Below, in pieces: positions 7,573 to 15,188 of a DNA stretch of 60,440 nucleotides. This DNA comes from an uncultured Lachnospiraceae bacterium (GTDB lineage: Bacteria > Bacillota > Clostridia > Lachnospirales > Lachnospiraceae), in contig CALWLM010000044.1 of NCBI GenBank assembly GCA_944381515.1, positions 1 to 60,440 of the forward strand, read 5' to 3'. Numbering within the stretch: position 1 is the first letter of the stretch; each line of letters opens with the position of its first letter. Both the position numbers and the translations under genes were made by a program. Under the pieces are notes generated by a model that saw only the letters and a program-made list of their open reading frames with translations, ran no database searches and was not told the origin of the DNA.

Positions 7573-9117
7573 TTGGCAAGAGAACGGTCAGTGGACTTAG
7601 ATACGAAAGTCATTGAGATGAAGAATATCGTCAAAATGTTTGGCGACTTCGTGGCCAATGATCACATTAATCTAACCGTCCATAAGGGAGAAATCCATGC
7701 GATTCTGGGAGAGAACGGAGCCGGAAAGAGCACGCTGATGAATGTGCTGTACGGCTTGTACCGTCCTACTTCGGGAGAAATCTATGTGAACGGAAAATTA
7801 GAGGATATCGATGGCCCCAGCAAGGCTATCCAGTGCGGAATCGGTATGGTTCATCAGCATTTTATGCTGGTGCAGCCCTTCACGGTTACGGAAAATATCG
7901 TGTTGGGCATGGAGCCGATGAAGGGGATCACTCTGGATATGGCCAAGGCCAGACAGCAGGTCGTGGAGCTGTCGGAGCGGTATGGCATGGCGGTAGACCC
8001 GGATGCCCGTATCGAGGATATTTCCGTAGGAATGCAGCAGAGAGTGGAGATTTTGAAGGTGCTGTTTCGCGGAGCCCAGACCCTGATTCTGGACGAGCCT
8101 ACGGCTTCGCTGACGCCTCAGGAGATCACAGAGCTGATTCATATTATGGAAAAGCTGACGGCCGATGGCAAGTCGATTATCCTGATTACTCACAAATTAA
8201 AAGAAATTAAGGCCTGCGCCGATTGCTGCACGATCATCCGCCTGGGCAAGTATATCGATACCGTAAAGGTATCGGATGTGACGGAGCAGGATCTGGCCAG
8301 TATGATGGTAGGCCGTAATGTTACCTTCAAGGTGGAGAAAGAGGAGAAGGAGCCTGGCGATGTGGTCCTGGAGATAAGGGACCTGCATGGCAAGGATTAC
8401 CGCAAGGTGGAGATCCTGAAGGGCCTGAGTCTTCATGTCCGCCGCGGAGAAATTCTGGGAATCGCTGGTGTCGACGGCAACGGCCAGACGGAGCTGGTGG
8501 AGATTATCACTGGCCTTCGCAAGGCGGAGAGCGGCTCCATCAAGATCAACGGGGAAGAAATTTTTAATGCAAAGCCCCGCACGGTATTTAAAAAAGGTGT
8601 TTCCAGCATACCGGCCGACCGCCAGAAGCATGGCCTGGTACTGGATTTTACGGTGGCGGAAAATATGGTCCTGCAAAATTACCGCAGCCCGGAGTACCAA
8701 AACCATGGCTTCCTGAAAAAGGATGCGATCCGCAAATATGCGCAGGAGGCCGTCAAGAAGTATGATATCCGTCCCGCTGATGCGGCGGACCGTCCGGCAG
8801 GAACTCTTTCCGGCGGTAACCAGCAGAAGGTTATTGTCGCCCGCGAGGTGAACAACGACAAGGATCTGCTGATTGCAGTCAATCCCACCAGAGGACTGGA
8901 CGTGGGTGCGATTGAATACGTGCATCGCTATATAGTGGAACAGAGAAATAAAGGCAAGGCAGTGTTGCTGGTTTCCTTTGAGCTGGATGAAATTATGAGC
9001 CTTTCAGACCGGATCGATGTAATCTATGACGGAAACATTGTGGGTTCTGTAATGGGCAAGGACGCCGATGAGAACACCCTCGGCCTGATGATGGCAGGAG
9101 GTACGCACCATGAGTAA
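7573..9117 (+). CDS. Nucleoside ABC transporter ATP-binding protein (BMP-associated, duplicated ABC domain)
   Basis: 514 residues with two ABC domains in tandem, as in NupA/YufO and RbsA-type ATPases. Domain 1: Walker A GENGAGKST, Q-loop region, signature ISVGMQQRVEI, Walker B TLILDEPTA. Domain 2 begins near residue 255: degenerate Walker A GNGQTEL, signature LSGGNQQKV, and LLIAVNPTRGLD in place of a full Walker B. The second site is therefore probably non-hydrolytic, which is usual for this family. The start is TTG at 7573 with AGGAGG 8 bases upstream; no ATG fits before the first conserved strand. Overlaps the first permease by 8 bases. Powers uptake of nucleosides delivered by the BMP lipoprotein. 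Confidence 0.9.
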   Translation: MARERSVDLDTKVIEMKNIVKMFGDFVANDHINLTVHKGEIHAILGENGAGKSTLMNVLYGLYRPTSGEIYVNGKLEDIDGPSKAIQCGIGMVHQHFMLVQPFTVTENIVLGMEPMKGITLDMAKARQQVVELSERYGMAVDPDARIEDISVGMQQRVEILKVLFRGAQTLILDEPTASLTPQEITELIHIMEKLTADGKSIILITHKLKEIKACADCCTIIRLGKYIDTVKVSDVTEQDLASMMVGRNVTFKVEKEEKEPGDVVLEIRDLHGKDYRKVEILKGLSLHVRRGEILGIAGVDGNGQTELVEIITGLRKAESGSIKINGEEIFNAKPRTVFKKGVSSIPADRQKHGLVLDFTVAENMVLQNYRSPEYQNHGFLKKDAIRKYAQEAVKKYDIRPADAADRPAGTLSGGNQQKVIVAREVNNDKDLLIAVNPTRGLDVGAIEYVHRYIVEQRNKGKAVLLVSFELDEIMSLSDRIDVIYDGNIVGSVMGKDADENTLGLMMAGGTHHE

Positions 9118-10168
9118 AAACAAGAGTATTTTTCAGAGTCATGTATTTCTTACCTTTATTGCCATTGTTGTAGCGTTTTTGGTAGGTGCGGTTTTTCTGG
9201 CCATTATGGGTTATGACCCCATCATGGTGTATACGACCCTGATTACCGGAATCTTCAGCAAGCCCAGATTCCTCGCCTACTCGGTGGTCTATGCGACGCC
9301 ACTGATTTTCGTGGGACTGTCGGTGGCCTTTTCCTTCAAGACCGGTGTGTTTAACATCGGCGCGGAAGGCCAGTTTGTAGTGGGAAGTATGGCGGCCTGT
9401 CTGGTGGGCATCTTTGTGGATGCTCCGGCTATCATCCATGTGCCCCTGTGTTTTCTGGCGGCTGCCGTAGCCGGCGCGCTCTGGGGCATCATCGTCGGGT
9501 TCCTGAAGGTGAAATGGGGAATCAACGAAGTGCTTTCCATGATTATGTTCAACTGGATTGCCTTCTATCTTTCCAATTACATCGTAGAGATTCCGGCTGT
9601 CCACAGCGAAGGTACCGCCGAAGCGACGAAGAATGTGGCCGATTCCGCGATGATTCTTTTGCCCAAAGCAATGCGGGATGTGCTGGCGCCTACCTCCAAT
9701 TACGGTATACTGATTGCCATTGTCTTTGTGGTGATTGTGTATCTGATCATTGAAAAGACCACCCTCGGTTATGAGATGAAGGCGGTGGGTTACAATAAGA
9801 ACGCGGCGGAATATGCCGGTATCAGCGTCAATAAGGCTGTGCTTACAGCCATGGCAATATCCGGCGCTCTGGCCGGAATGGGCGGAGCGGTACAGCTTCT
9901 GGGCATGGGACAGCGCGTCAGCCTGTTCTCGGCACAGGAGGGCTTTGGCTTTGAGGGCATCAGCGTGGCTCTGATCGGCGCGTCCAATCCTATTGGCGTA
10001 TTTTTCAGCGGCCTGTTCTACGGCGCGCTGAAATACGGCGGCAGCAAGCTGAATTTGATTCAGGCTCCGTCGGAGATCGTGAAGGTAATCACCGGCACCA
10101 TCGTGTTCTTCATTGCTATCTCCCATGTATTTAAAGTGGTGCGCAGAAGAAAGAAGGAGGTTAGCTGA
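9110..10168 (+). CDS. Nucleoside ABC transporter permease 1 (BPD_transp_2 family)
   Basis: 352 residues, largely hydrophobic, about 9-10 membrane segments. The conserved GVFNIGAEGQFVVGSMAACL and GFGFEGISVALIGASNPIGV motifs belong to permeases paired with BMP lipoproteins (NupB/YufP). AGGAGG precedes the ATG, which overlaps the ATPase gene by 8 bases. The second permease starts 2 bases after this stop. The two permeases form the membrane channel of the importer. Confidence 0.9.
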   Translation: MSKNKSIFQSHVFLTFIAIVVAFLVGAVFLAIMGYDPIMVYTTLITGIFSKPRFLAYSVVYATPLIFVGLSVAFSFKTGVFNIGAEGQFVVGSMAACLVGIFVDAPAIIHVPLCFLAAAVAGALWGIIVGFLKVKWGINEVLSMIMFNWIAFYLSNYIVEIPAVHSEGTAEATKNVADSAMILLPKAMRDVLAPTSNYGILIAIVFVVIVYLIIEKTTLGYEMKAVGYNKNAAEYAGISVNKAVLTAMAISGALAGMGGAVQLLGMGQRVSLFSAQEGFGFEGISVALIGASNPIGVFFSGLFYGALKYGGSKLNLIQAPSEIVKVITGTIVFFIAISHVFKVVRRRKKEVS

Positions 10169-10170
10169 CT

Positions 10171-11112
10171 ATGGATTCGATTATTAACAGCCTGGGGACA
10201 TTAATCTATGCAACCCTGATTTATACGCCTCCGCTTGTGTTCGCCGCCATGGGTTCCTGTTTTTCGGAGAGCAGCGGTGTGGTCAATATCGGTATTGAAG
10301 GAACGATGACCATCGGCGCCTTTACCGGAGCAACGGTGGCTTATTTTACCGGAAACGCCTGGGTGGGCTTTTTGTGCGCCGGCCTGGCGGGAGCCGTCTT
10401 CGGCGTGCTTCATGCCGTTGCCACGGTATCCTTAAACGCCGATCAGACAATCACCGGAACCGCCATCAACTTCCTGGCTCCCGGTGTGGCCCTTCTGATA
10501 TCCAAGGCGCTTTTCAATTCGTCGGATACGCCGGCTCTGCTGGATGCCAAGCTGCCGATGCTTTTCAATAACGTGTTTGACGGAAATACGGTTTGGTCGC
10601 GCTTTTTGCGCAATGTGTTCAACAACTACGCCACATCTTTCCTGATGTTTGGCCTGGTAATTCTGGTGTGGTTCATCTTTTACAAGACTCGCTTTGGCCT
10701 GCGCCTGCGGGCTGTAGGCGAGCATCCGAGAGCCTGTGATACGCTGGGCATCAACGTACAGAGGACGCGCTACATTGCCGTTATTATCTCCGACTTTTTG
10801 GCGGGGCTGGGTGGCGCCTGCGTGACGATGGCGATCATGAACCAGTTCCGTCCGATTTCCATCGTTGGACAGGGCTTTATCGCAATGGCGGCCGTGATCT
10901 TTGGTAAGTTCCGGCCTCAGGGAGCGCTGGTGGCCTGCCTGCTCTTCGGCTTCTGTACCGGACTGAAGGTGGTAATGGGCTCCAACAATGTGGTTTCGGC
11001 CCAGCTGATTTCCATGATCCCTTATGTAGTGACGGTGATTGTGCTGATCCTGTTTGTGGGACGCTCGCGGACGCCTTCCGCCAGCGGAAAGCCTTATGCA
11101 AAATCCAGATAA
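10171..11112 (+). CDS. Nucleoside ABC transporter permease 2 (BPD_transp_2 family)
   Basis: 313 residues, 8-9 membrane segments. It has the partner signature GVVNIGIEGTMTIGAFTGA and VGQGFIAMAAVIFGKFRPQGA, matching NupC/YufQ-type permeases. AAGGAGG lies in the end of the previous gene. It is followed by a 115-base gap holding a GC-rich hairpin before the cytidine deaminase gene. Confidence 0.9.
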   Translation: MDSIINSLGTLIYATLIYTPPLVFAAMGSCFSESSGVVNIGIEGTMTIGAFTGATVAYFTGNAWVGFLCAGLAGAVFGVLHAVATVSLNADQTITGTAINFLAPGVALLISKALFNSSDTPALLDAKLPMLFNNVFDGNTVWSRFLRNVFNNYATSFLMFGLVILVWFIFYKTRFGLRLRAVGEHPRACDTLGINVQRTRYIAVIISDFLAGLGGACVTMAIMNQFRPISIVGQGFIAMAAVIFGKFRPQGALVACLLFGFCTGLKVVMGSNNVVSAQLISMIPYVVTVIVLILFVGRSRTPSASGKPYAKSR

Positions 11113-11140
11113 TGTGACAGATACATCGTCAGTGGCATGT

Positions 11141-11165
11141 GACCGCCGGCCGTCGTCCGGCGGTC
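11141..11165 (+). repeat. Intercistronic hairpin between permease and cdd
   Basis: GACCGCCGG, 7-base loop, CCGGCGGTC. No T-run follows, so it is more likely an mRNA-stability or partial-attenuation element than a full terminator. Confidence 0.45.
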
Positions 11166-11227
11166 TGCCTGTCTGAAAAGGCGGATCGCGCAAGGAGATT
11201 TGCCTGAGATAAAGGAGGTTTTTATTT

Positions 11228-11650
11228 ATGGATAAGAGAGCGGGAGACCGTGAACTCATTGAGGCGGCTATTGCAGCCAGGGAGATGGCCTATACTCCCT
11301 ATTCCCATTTCCGCGTGGGGGCGGCTCTGCGCACGGCGCAGGGAAAGGTTTATCGGGGCTGCAATATTGAGAATGCCGGTTATACGCCCAGCAACTGTGC
11401 GGAGCGGACCGCAATCTTTAAGGCGGTCAGCGAAGGGGAGAGAGAGTTTGAGAGCATTGCCATCGTGGCCGGCAAGGAGGGGGAAGCGCTGGTGCCTCCG
11501 ACTCCCTGCGGCGTCTGCCGCCAGGTGATGATGGAATTCTGCGATCCGTCCACCTTCCGTATCCTGCTTGCGACCTCGCCGGAGGAGTACGAGGTGTGGA
11601 CGCTGGAAAAAATTCTGCCTCTGGGCTTTGGCCCCAAGGATCTCTTGTAA
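11228..11650 (+). CDS. cdd: Cytidine deaminase
   Basis: 140 residues, the homotetrameric CDA type. Zinc-site residues are visible: NCAERTA (Cys57, catalytic Glu59) and PCGVC (Cys94, Cys97). GCNIENAGYTPSNC is the substrate-binding loop. Converts cytidine and deoxycytidine to uridine and deoxyuridine in the cytoplasm. Placed between the nucleoside importer and the phosphorylase, it would funnel imported cytidine into uridine for phosphorolysis. AAGGAGG precedes the ATG. Confidence 0.95.
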   Translation: MDKRAGDRELIEAAIAAREMAYTPYSHFRVGAALRTAQGKVYRGCNIENAGYTPSNCAERTAIFKAVSEGEREFESIAIVAGKEGEALVPPTPCGVCRQVMMEFCDPSTFRILLATSPEEYEVWTLEKILPLGFGPKDLL

Positions 11651-11664
11651 CGGAGGTGACGGAT

Positions 11665-12999
11665 ATGCGCATGTATGATCTGATTATGAAGAAGAGAAAC
11701 GGAGAGACTCTGTCGGATGAGGAAATCCGTTTTATGATCGAAGGCTATGTAAAGGGTGAGATTCCCGACTATCAGATGGCGGCCATGTGTATGGCCATCT
11801 GGTTTCGCGGAATGACAGATGAGGAGACGAGCCAGCTGACTCTGTGCATGGCCGCTTCCGGAGATCAGATGGACCTGTCCGGCATTGAAGGCGTCAAGGT
11901 GGACAAGCACAGTACCGGCGGCGTGGGGGACAAGACCACTCTGGTGCTGGGCCCCATCGTAGCAGCCTGCGGCGGCAGGGTCGCCAAAATGTCGGGTCGG
12001 GGCCTGGGCCATACCGGCGGCACCCTGGATAAGCTGGAGTCTATTCCCGGACTTTCTGTGGCGGTGAATTCGGAACAGTTTATTCGTCAGGTAAACGAGA
12101 TCGGTCTGTGTGTGGCCGGTCAGACCGGCAATCTGGTTCCTGCCGACAAGATGTTATACGCCCTCAGAGATGTGACGGCCACTGTGGACAGCGTTCCCCT
12201 GATTGCTGCTTCTATTATGAGCAAAAAGCTGGCGTCAGGAAGCGACGCTATTGTGCTGGATGTAAAAACCGGCAGCGGCGCTTTTATGAAAACGGTGGAC
12301 GATTCCATACTGCTGGCTCAGAAAATGGTAGCGATCGGCACGCTGGCAGGCCGGCGGGTAGTGGCTCTGATTACAGATATGGATACGCCGCTGGGCCATT
12401 ACGTGGGCAACGCTCTGGAAGTGCAGGAGGCGTCGGCTACCCTGAAGGGAGAGGGGCCGGAGGATTTGACGGAGGTTTGTCTGATCTTATCCGCCAATAT
12501 GCTGGAGCTGTCCGGCAAGGGAACCTATGAGGAATGCCTGCAAATGGCAAAGCGGGCCATTGCTGACGGCAGCGCCTTTGACAAGCTCCATGCCATGGTG
12601 ACGGCTCAGGGCGGCGATGCCAGAGTCCTGGATGATCCAAAGCTCTTTGGTCAGGCGCCTTTCGTGGAGGAGCTCAGAGCTCCGGCTTCCGGCTATGTGC
12701 AGCATATTGATACGGAGGGCTGCGGCATTGCGGCGGCTATGCTGGGCGCAGGCCGCGAGCGCAAGGAGGATTCCATCGATATGCTGGCCGGCCTTTATCT
12801 GGCTAAGAAGGAGGGCGACCCGGTGCAGGAGGGCGATGTTTTGGCCCGTCTCTATACGTGCGAGAGCGAAAAGATGGAGCAGGCTAAGCAAAAGCTTCTG
12901 TCCTGCTATCGGATCGGTTCGGATAAGCCGAACACGCTGCCTTTGATTTTGGCCAAGGTTACCAAGGATGGAGTGGAGCGCTACGACATCAGATCGTAA
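11665..12999 (+). CDS. pdp: Pyrimidine-nucleoside phosphorylase
   Basis: 444 residues. It has the thymidine/pyrimidine phosphorylase signature (KVDKHSTGGVGDKTTLVLGP, MSGRGLGHTGGTLDKLES) and a C-terminal beta domain (YVQHIDTEGCGIAAAMLGAG). Splits uridine, deoxyuridine or thymidine with phosphate to give a base and (deoxy)ribose-1-phosphate. The start at 11665 (MRMYDLI) matches Bacillus Pdp and has GGAGGTGA 5 bases upstream; a second ATG at 11671 is possible. Last gene of the nucleoside cluster, ending at the terminator-like hairpin at 13061. No deoB or deoC follows in the window. Confidence 0.95.
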   Translation: MRMYDLIMKKRNGETLSDEEIRFMIEGYVKGEIPDYQMAAMCMAIWFRGMTDEETSQLTLCMAASGDQMDLSGIEGVKVDKHSTGGVGDKTTLVLGPIVAACGGRVAKMSGRGLGHTGGTLDKLESIPGLSVAVNSEQFIRQVNEIGLCVAGQTGNLVPADKMLYALRDVTATVDSVPLIAASIMSKKLASGSDAIVLDVKTGSGAFMKTVDDSILLAQKMVAIGTLAGRRVVALITDMDTPLGHYVGNALEVQEASATLKGEGPEDLTEVCLILSANMLELSGKGTYEECLQMAKRAIADGSAFDKLHAMVTAQGGDARVLDDPKLFGQAPFVEELRAPASGYVQHIDTEGCGIAAAMLGAGRERKEDSIDMLAGLYLAKKEGDPVQEGDVLARLYTCESEKMEQAKQKLLSCYRIGSDKPNTLPLILAKVTKDGVERYDIRS

Positions 13000-13060
13000 A
13001 AGGGCAAAAACGGTAAACGTAAAATTTATCGGACGGAAAAATTAGTCGGAACAGGATATG

Positions 13061-13109
13061 CTCCTTTCTCATAGTCTGTAGTATCGGACTGTGAGAGAGG
13101 AGTTTTTTT
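13061..13109 (+). terminator. Long terminator-type hairpin overlapping the amidase ribosome site
   Basis: CTCCTTTCTCATAGTCTG (13061-13078), 6-base loop, CGGACTGTGAGAGAGGAG (13085-13102): 18 pairs, three of them G-U. Seven T follow (13103-13109) and the amidase ATG begins at the next base. The only ribosome site for the amidase (GAGAGAGGAG) is the 3' arm. It would end pdp transcripts, and in any read-through RNA it would hide the ribosome site. Confidence 0.8.
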
Positions 13110-13925
13110 ATGGCTTATAAGATTGCGATTGATCCGGGACATGGAGGAAGAGATCCGGGAGCTGTTTTTGAGGGACGCCAGGAGAAGGACGACGTGCTGG
13201 AGCTGGCTCTGGCTGTGGGACAGATTCTGGAAGACAGCGGTGTGGAGGTGGTCTATACCAGAGTAGACGACGTGTACAATACGCCCTTTGAAAAAGCTAC
13301 AATGGGAAACAATTCCGGAGCGGATCTCTTTGTTTCCTTCCACCGCAACGCCGTGCCGACTCCCGGCAGCGCCAGCGGGGCGGAGGTGCTGGTCTATTCG
13401 GACGAGGGACTCCCGGCCCAGGTGGCCCGCAATGTGCTGGCGGAGCTGTCGGAGGCTGGTTTTGCCAATCGGGGGGTAATTGAACGAAAAAACTTGGTGG
13501 TTCTGAGAAGGACCCAGATGCCGGCCGTTCTTCTGGAAGTGGGTTTTATTGATAATCCTCAGGACAATCAGATCTTTGACAGTGAGTTTGAACAGATAGC
13601 GCAGGGAATAGCCGACGGGATTTTGGAGAGTGTGGGACTGGAGTCTGTTCCCGGCCCGGAGACTGGCAATCCTCAGCCGGAGATGCCTGTGCCGGAGAAT
13701 CCGGAGCCTGAGGTTTTGTATCGGGTGCAGGTGGGGGCCTATCGGGAGAGAAATTACGCTTATGATATGCTGAACCAGCTGCTGGCAGACGGTTTTCCGG
13801 CCTTTATCCTGTATGATGACAATCTGTACCGGGTGCAGGTGGGAGCTTTTGCCAGGCTGGAAAATGCCATAAATATGGAGCGGTCCCTGAGAGAGTATGG
13901 CTACAATACCTATATCACCACATAA
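13110..13925 (+). CDS. N-acetylmuramoyl-L-alanine amidase with C-terminal SPOR-like domain
   Basis: 271 residues. The N-terminal Amidase_3 domain (to about residue 175) has the zinc-site motifs IDPGHGG, RQEKDDV, SFHRN and LLEVGFIDNP. It cleaves the amide between muramic acid and the stem peptide. A Pro/Glu linker (about 180-200) leads to a SPOR-type domain (YRVQVGAYRE, LYRVQVGAFA) that binds denuded glycan strands. No signal peptide is visible, which is odd for a wall hydrolase; it may act in the mother cell during sporulation or leave by another route. The ATG sits directly after a terminator-like T-run with its ribosome site inside the hairpin, so expression probably needs the hairpin to be opened. 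Confidence 0.88.
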   Translation: MAYKIAIDPGHGGRDPGAVFEGRQEKDDVLELALAVGQILEDSGVEVVYTRVDDVYNTPFEKATMGNNSGADLFVSFHRNAVPTPGSASGAEVLVYSDEGLPAQVARNVLAELSEAGFANRGVIERKNLVVLRRTQMPAVLLEVGFIDNPQDNQIFDSEFEQIAQGIADGILESVGLESVPGPETGNPQPEMPVPENPEPEVLYRVQVGAYRERNYAYDMLNQLLADGFPAFILYDDNLYRVQVGAFARLENAINMERSLREYGYNTYITT

Positions 13926-13976
13926 GCTGCTGTGAAAGGAGAGGGGCTGCATAAAGAGAGCCGCATAAAGACGGGA

Positions 13977-14381
13977 TTATTCTTCGGATTTTTGCGCGGC
14001 TTCAGAAGTATGCTGCTCCAGCAGGCTCTGCTCCAGGCGGGCCAGCTCTTTGGCCACGGCCTTTGGACTTTTGCGGGAGGCGAGGCCAATCAGACGCGCC
14101 AGAGTCTGAAGCATAATCTTGGCGTCGTCGGGAAAATCCTTGGATAAATAGATGCAGTTGAGAGGCTTGGCATAAGCGCTCGGTGAATCGGTCAGGCCAA
14201 GCAGATAATCTACGGACACGTCAAAGAACCTGGCAATGGCAATTTTAACATTGTCAGGGGCCTCGTTGTATTCACGTTCGTAGGCGGATATGTTGTCTTT
14301 GGTCAGATGCAGAGCATCAGCCAGTTCCTTTTGCGTAAGTCCCCTGTCTTTGCGCAGGTCGCTCAAACGTTCACCGATCAT
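13977..14381 (-). CDS. Xre/HTH_3 family transcriptional regulator
   Basis: 134 residues. Residues 4-60 form a Cro/C1-type helix-turn-helix (RLSDLRKDRGLTQKELADAL, DNISAYEREYNEAP, VSVDYLLGLTD). The C-terminal half is helical and charged, with no recognisable ligand domain. GAGGAC lies upstream of the ATG. It diverges from the dcw cluster. The GTTATTG/CAATAAC inverted repeat at 14479-14500 over a strong promoter is a candidate binding site (inference). Targets unknown. Confidence 0.85.
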   Translation of the reverse strand: MIGERLSDLRKDRGLTQKELADALHLTKDNISAYEREYNEAPDNVKIAIARFFDVSVDYLLGLTDSPSAYAKPLNCIYLSKDFPDDAKIMLQTLARLIGLASRKSPKAVAKELARLEQSLLEQHTSEAAQKSEE

Positions 14382-14478
14382 AATATGTCCTCATTGTCTA
14401 GTCGTTGGAATTATCAGCTGGTGCTGGGGGTAATATTAAACTTGCCCCTGGCATCATTATAATATAGAAAGGATTTTT

Positions 14479-14500
14479 GTTATTGATAGTTGACAATAAC
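14479..14500. promoter_or_regulatory. Inverted repeat (candidate operator) overlapping a -35 box
   Basis: GTTATTG, 8 bases, CAATAAC. The right arm overlaps the -35 TTGACA at 14490. It lies about 100 bases from the divergent Xre regulator gene, so an Xre operator is plausible. Confidence 0.45.
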
Positions 14501-14518
14501 GCGATTTTTTATTATAAT
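14490..14518 (+). promoter_or_regulatory. Perfect consensus sigma-A promoter upstream of mraZ
   Basis: TTGACA, 17 bases, TATAAT: exact consensus at both hexamers. The predicted start is near 14525, about 230 bases before mraZ, with no ORF in between. A weaker tandem candidate (TTAAAC, 16 bases, TATAAT) ends near 14463. Confidence 0.75.
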
Positions 14519-14524
14519 CGATTT

Positions 14525-14622
14525 AAAGTTGAATAATAAGCTGAGAAGAAAAAGGAATATAAAACAGCCCCTAGTCTCACCGGCCTGTCGATGCGTAATG
14601 CAGAGATGGGCCGGTGTTTTAG
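14525..14622 (+). ncRNA. Possible short RNA or attenuated leader upstream of mraZ
   Basis: From the predicted start of the consensus promoter there is no convincing ORF. CACCGGCC (14578-14585) pairs with GGCCGGTG (14609-14616), followed by TTTT. The RNA would be about 95 bases long. The T-run is short, so it could equally be a leader with a stable hairpin. It resembles no RNA family I know. Confidence 0.25.
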
Positions 14623-14649
14623 CGTGCAGGAAAAACCTGAAATTACCTC

Positions 14650-14678
14650 TTGCCATTTGCGAAAATATCCGATACAAT
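14650..14678 (+). promoter_or_regulatory. mraZ/dcw proximal promoter
   Basis: TTGCCA, 17 bases, TACAAT. The predicted start near 14685 coincides with the first of the phased GTGG repeats. Confidence 0.6.
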
Positions 14679-14683
14679 GGTAC

Positions 14684-14720
14684 TATGTGGTGGAAAGTAG
14701 AGTGAAGTGGAGAAAAGTGG
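14684..14720 (+). promoter_or_regulatory. MraZ-box-like array: four repeats with 10-bp period
   Basis: GTGG at 14687, GTAG at 14697, GTGG at 14707 and GTGG at 14717, most preceded by A residues (AAAGTGG-like). MraZ is known to bind short G-rich direct repeats spaced one helical turn apart upstream of its own gene (TGGGN with 5-base spacers in Escherichia coli). The position just downstream of a promoter and upstream of mraZ fits autorepression. Confidence 0.65.
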
Positions 14721-14756
14721 TGCCAAATAGGCGCTAGATGGAACGAAAGGGCGGTG

Positions 14757-15188
14757 ATGGAGATGTTCGTAGGCGAATACAGTCATTCCCTTGACAGCAA
14801 AGGACGCCTGATCATTCCGTCCCGGTTCCGTGAGGCGCTGGGAGACACCTTCATGGTGACGAAGGGGCTGGACGGCTGTCTCTCCATCTACGACATGGAG
14901 GGCTGGAAAAATTTAGAATCCAAACTCCAGGCTCTGCCGCTTACCAATGCGAATGCCCGCAAGTTCACCCGCTTTATGTTGGGAGGAGCTATCGAGTGCG
15001 AGGTGGACAAGCAGGGGAGAATTCTGATTCCCGCCAATCTGCGGGAATTTGCCCATCTGACCAAGGATGTCGCCCTGGTAGGCGTGGGCGGCCGGATTGA
15101 AATCTGGGACAAGGAGACTTGGATACAGGTCAGCGCCTACGACGACATGGAAGAGATCGCCGAGAATATGGAAGGACTGGGAATCTGA
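14757..15188 (+). CDS. mraZ: Transcriptional regulator MraZ
   Basis: About 143 residues with two SpoVT/AbrB-like halves: [20 protein letters not shown] near the N-terminus and [20 protein letters not shown] at about residues 80-100. Forms a ring-shaped DNA-binding oligomer that represses the dcw operon. The start is uncertain by a few codons: ATG 14757 has AAAGG 6 bases upstream; GTG 14754 and ATG 14763 (MFVGEY, the commonest family start) are alternatives. The stop overlaps the rsmH ATG by one base. Confidence 0.93.
   Translation: MEMFVGEYSHSLDSKGRLIIPSRFREALGDTFMVTKGLDGCLSIYDMEGWKNLESKLQALPLTNANARKFTRFMLGGAIECEVDKQGRILIPANLREFAHLTKDVALVGVGGRIEIWDKETWIQVSAYDDMEEIAENMEGLGI

Noticed and set aside
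14490-14705. 71-codon frame in the mraZ upstream region
   Set aside because: It begins inside the consensus -35 and runs through the hairpin, second promoter and MraZ repeats; no ribosome site.
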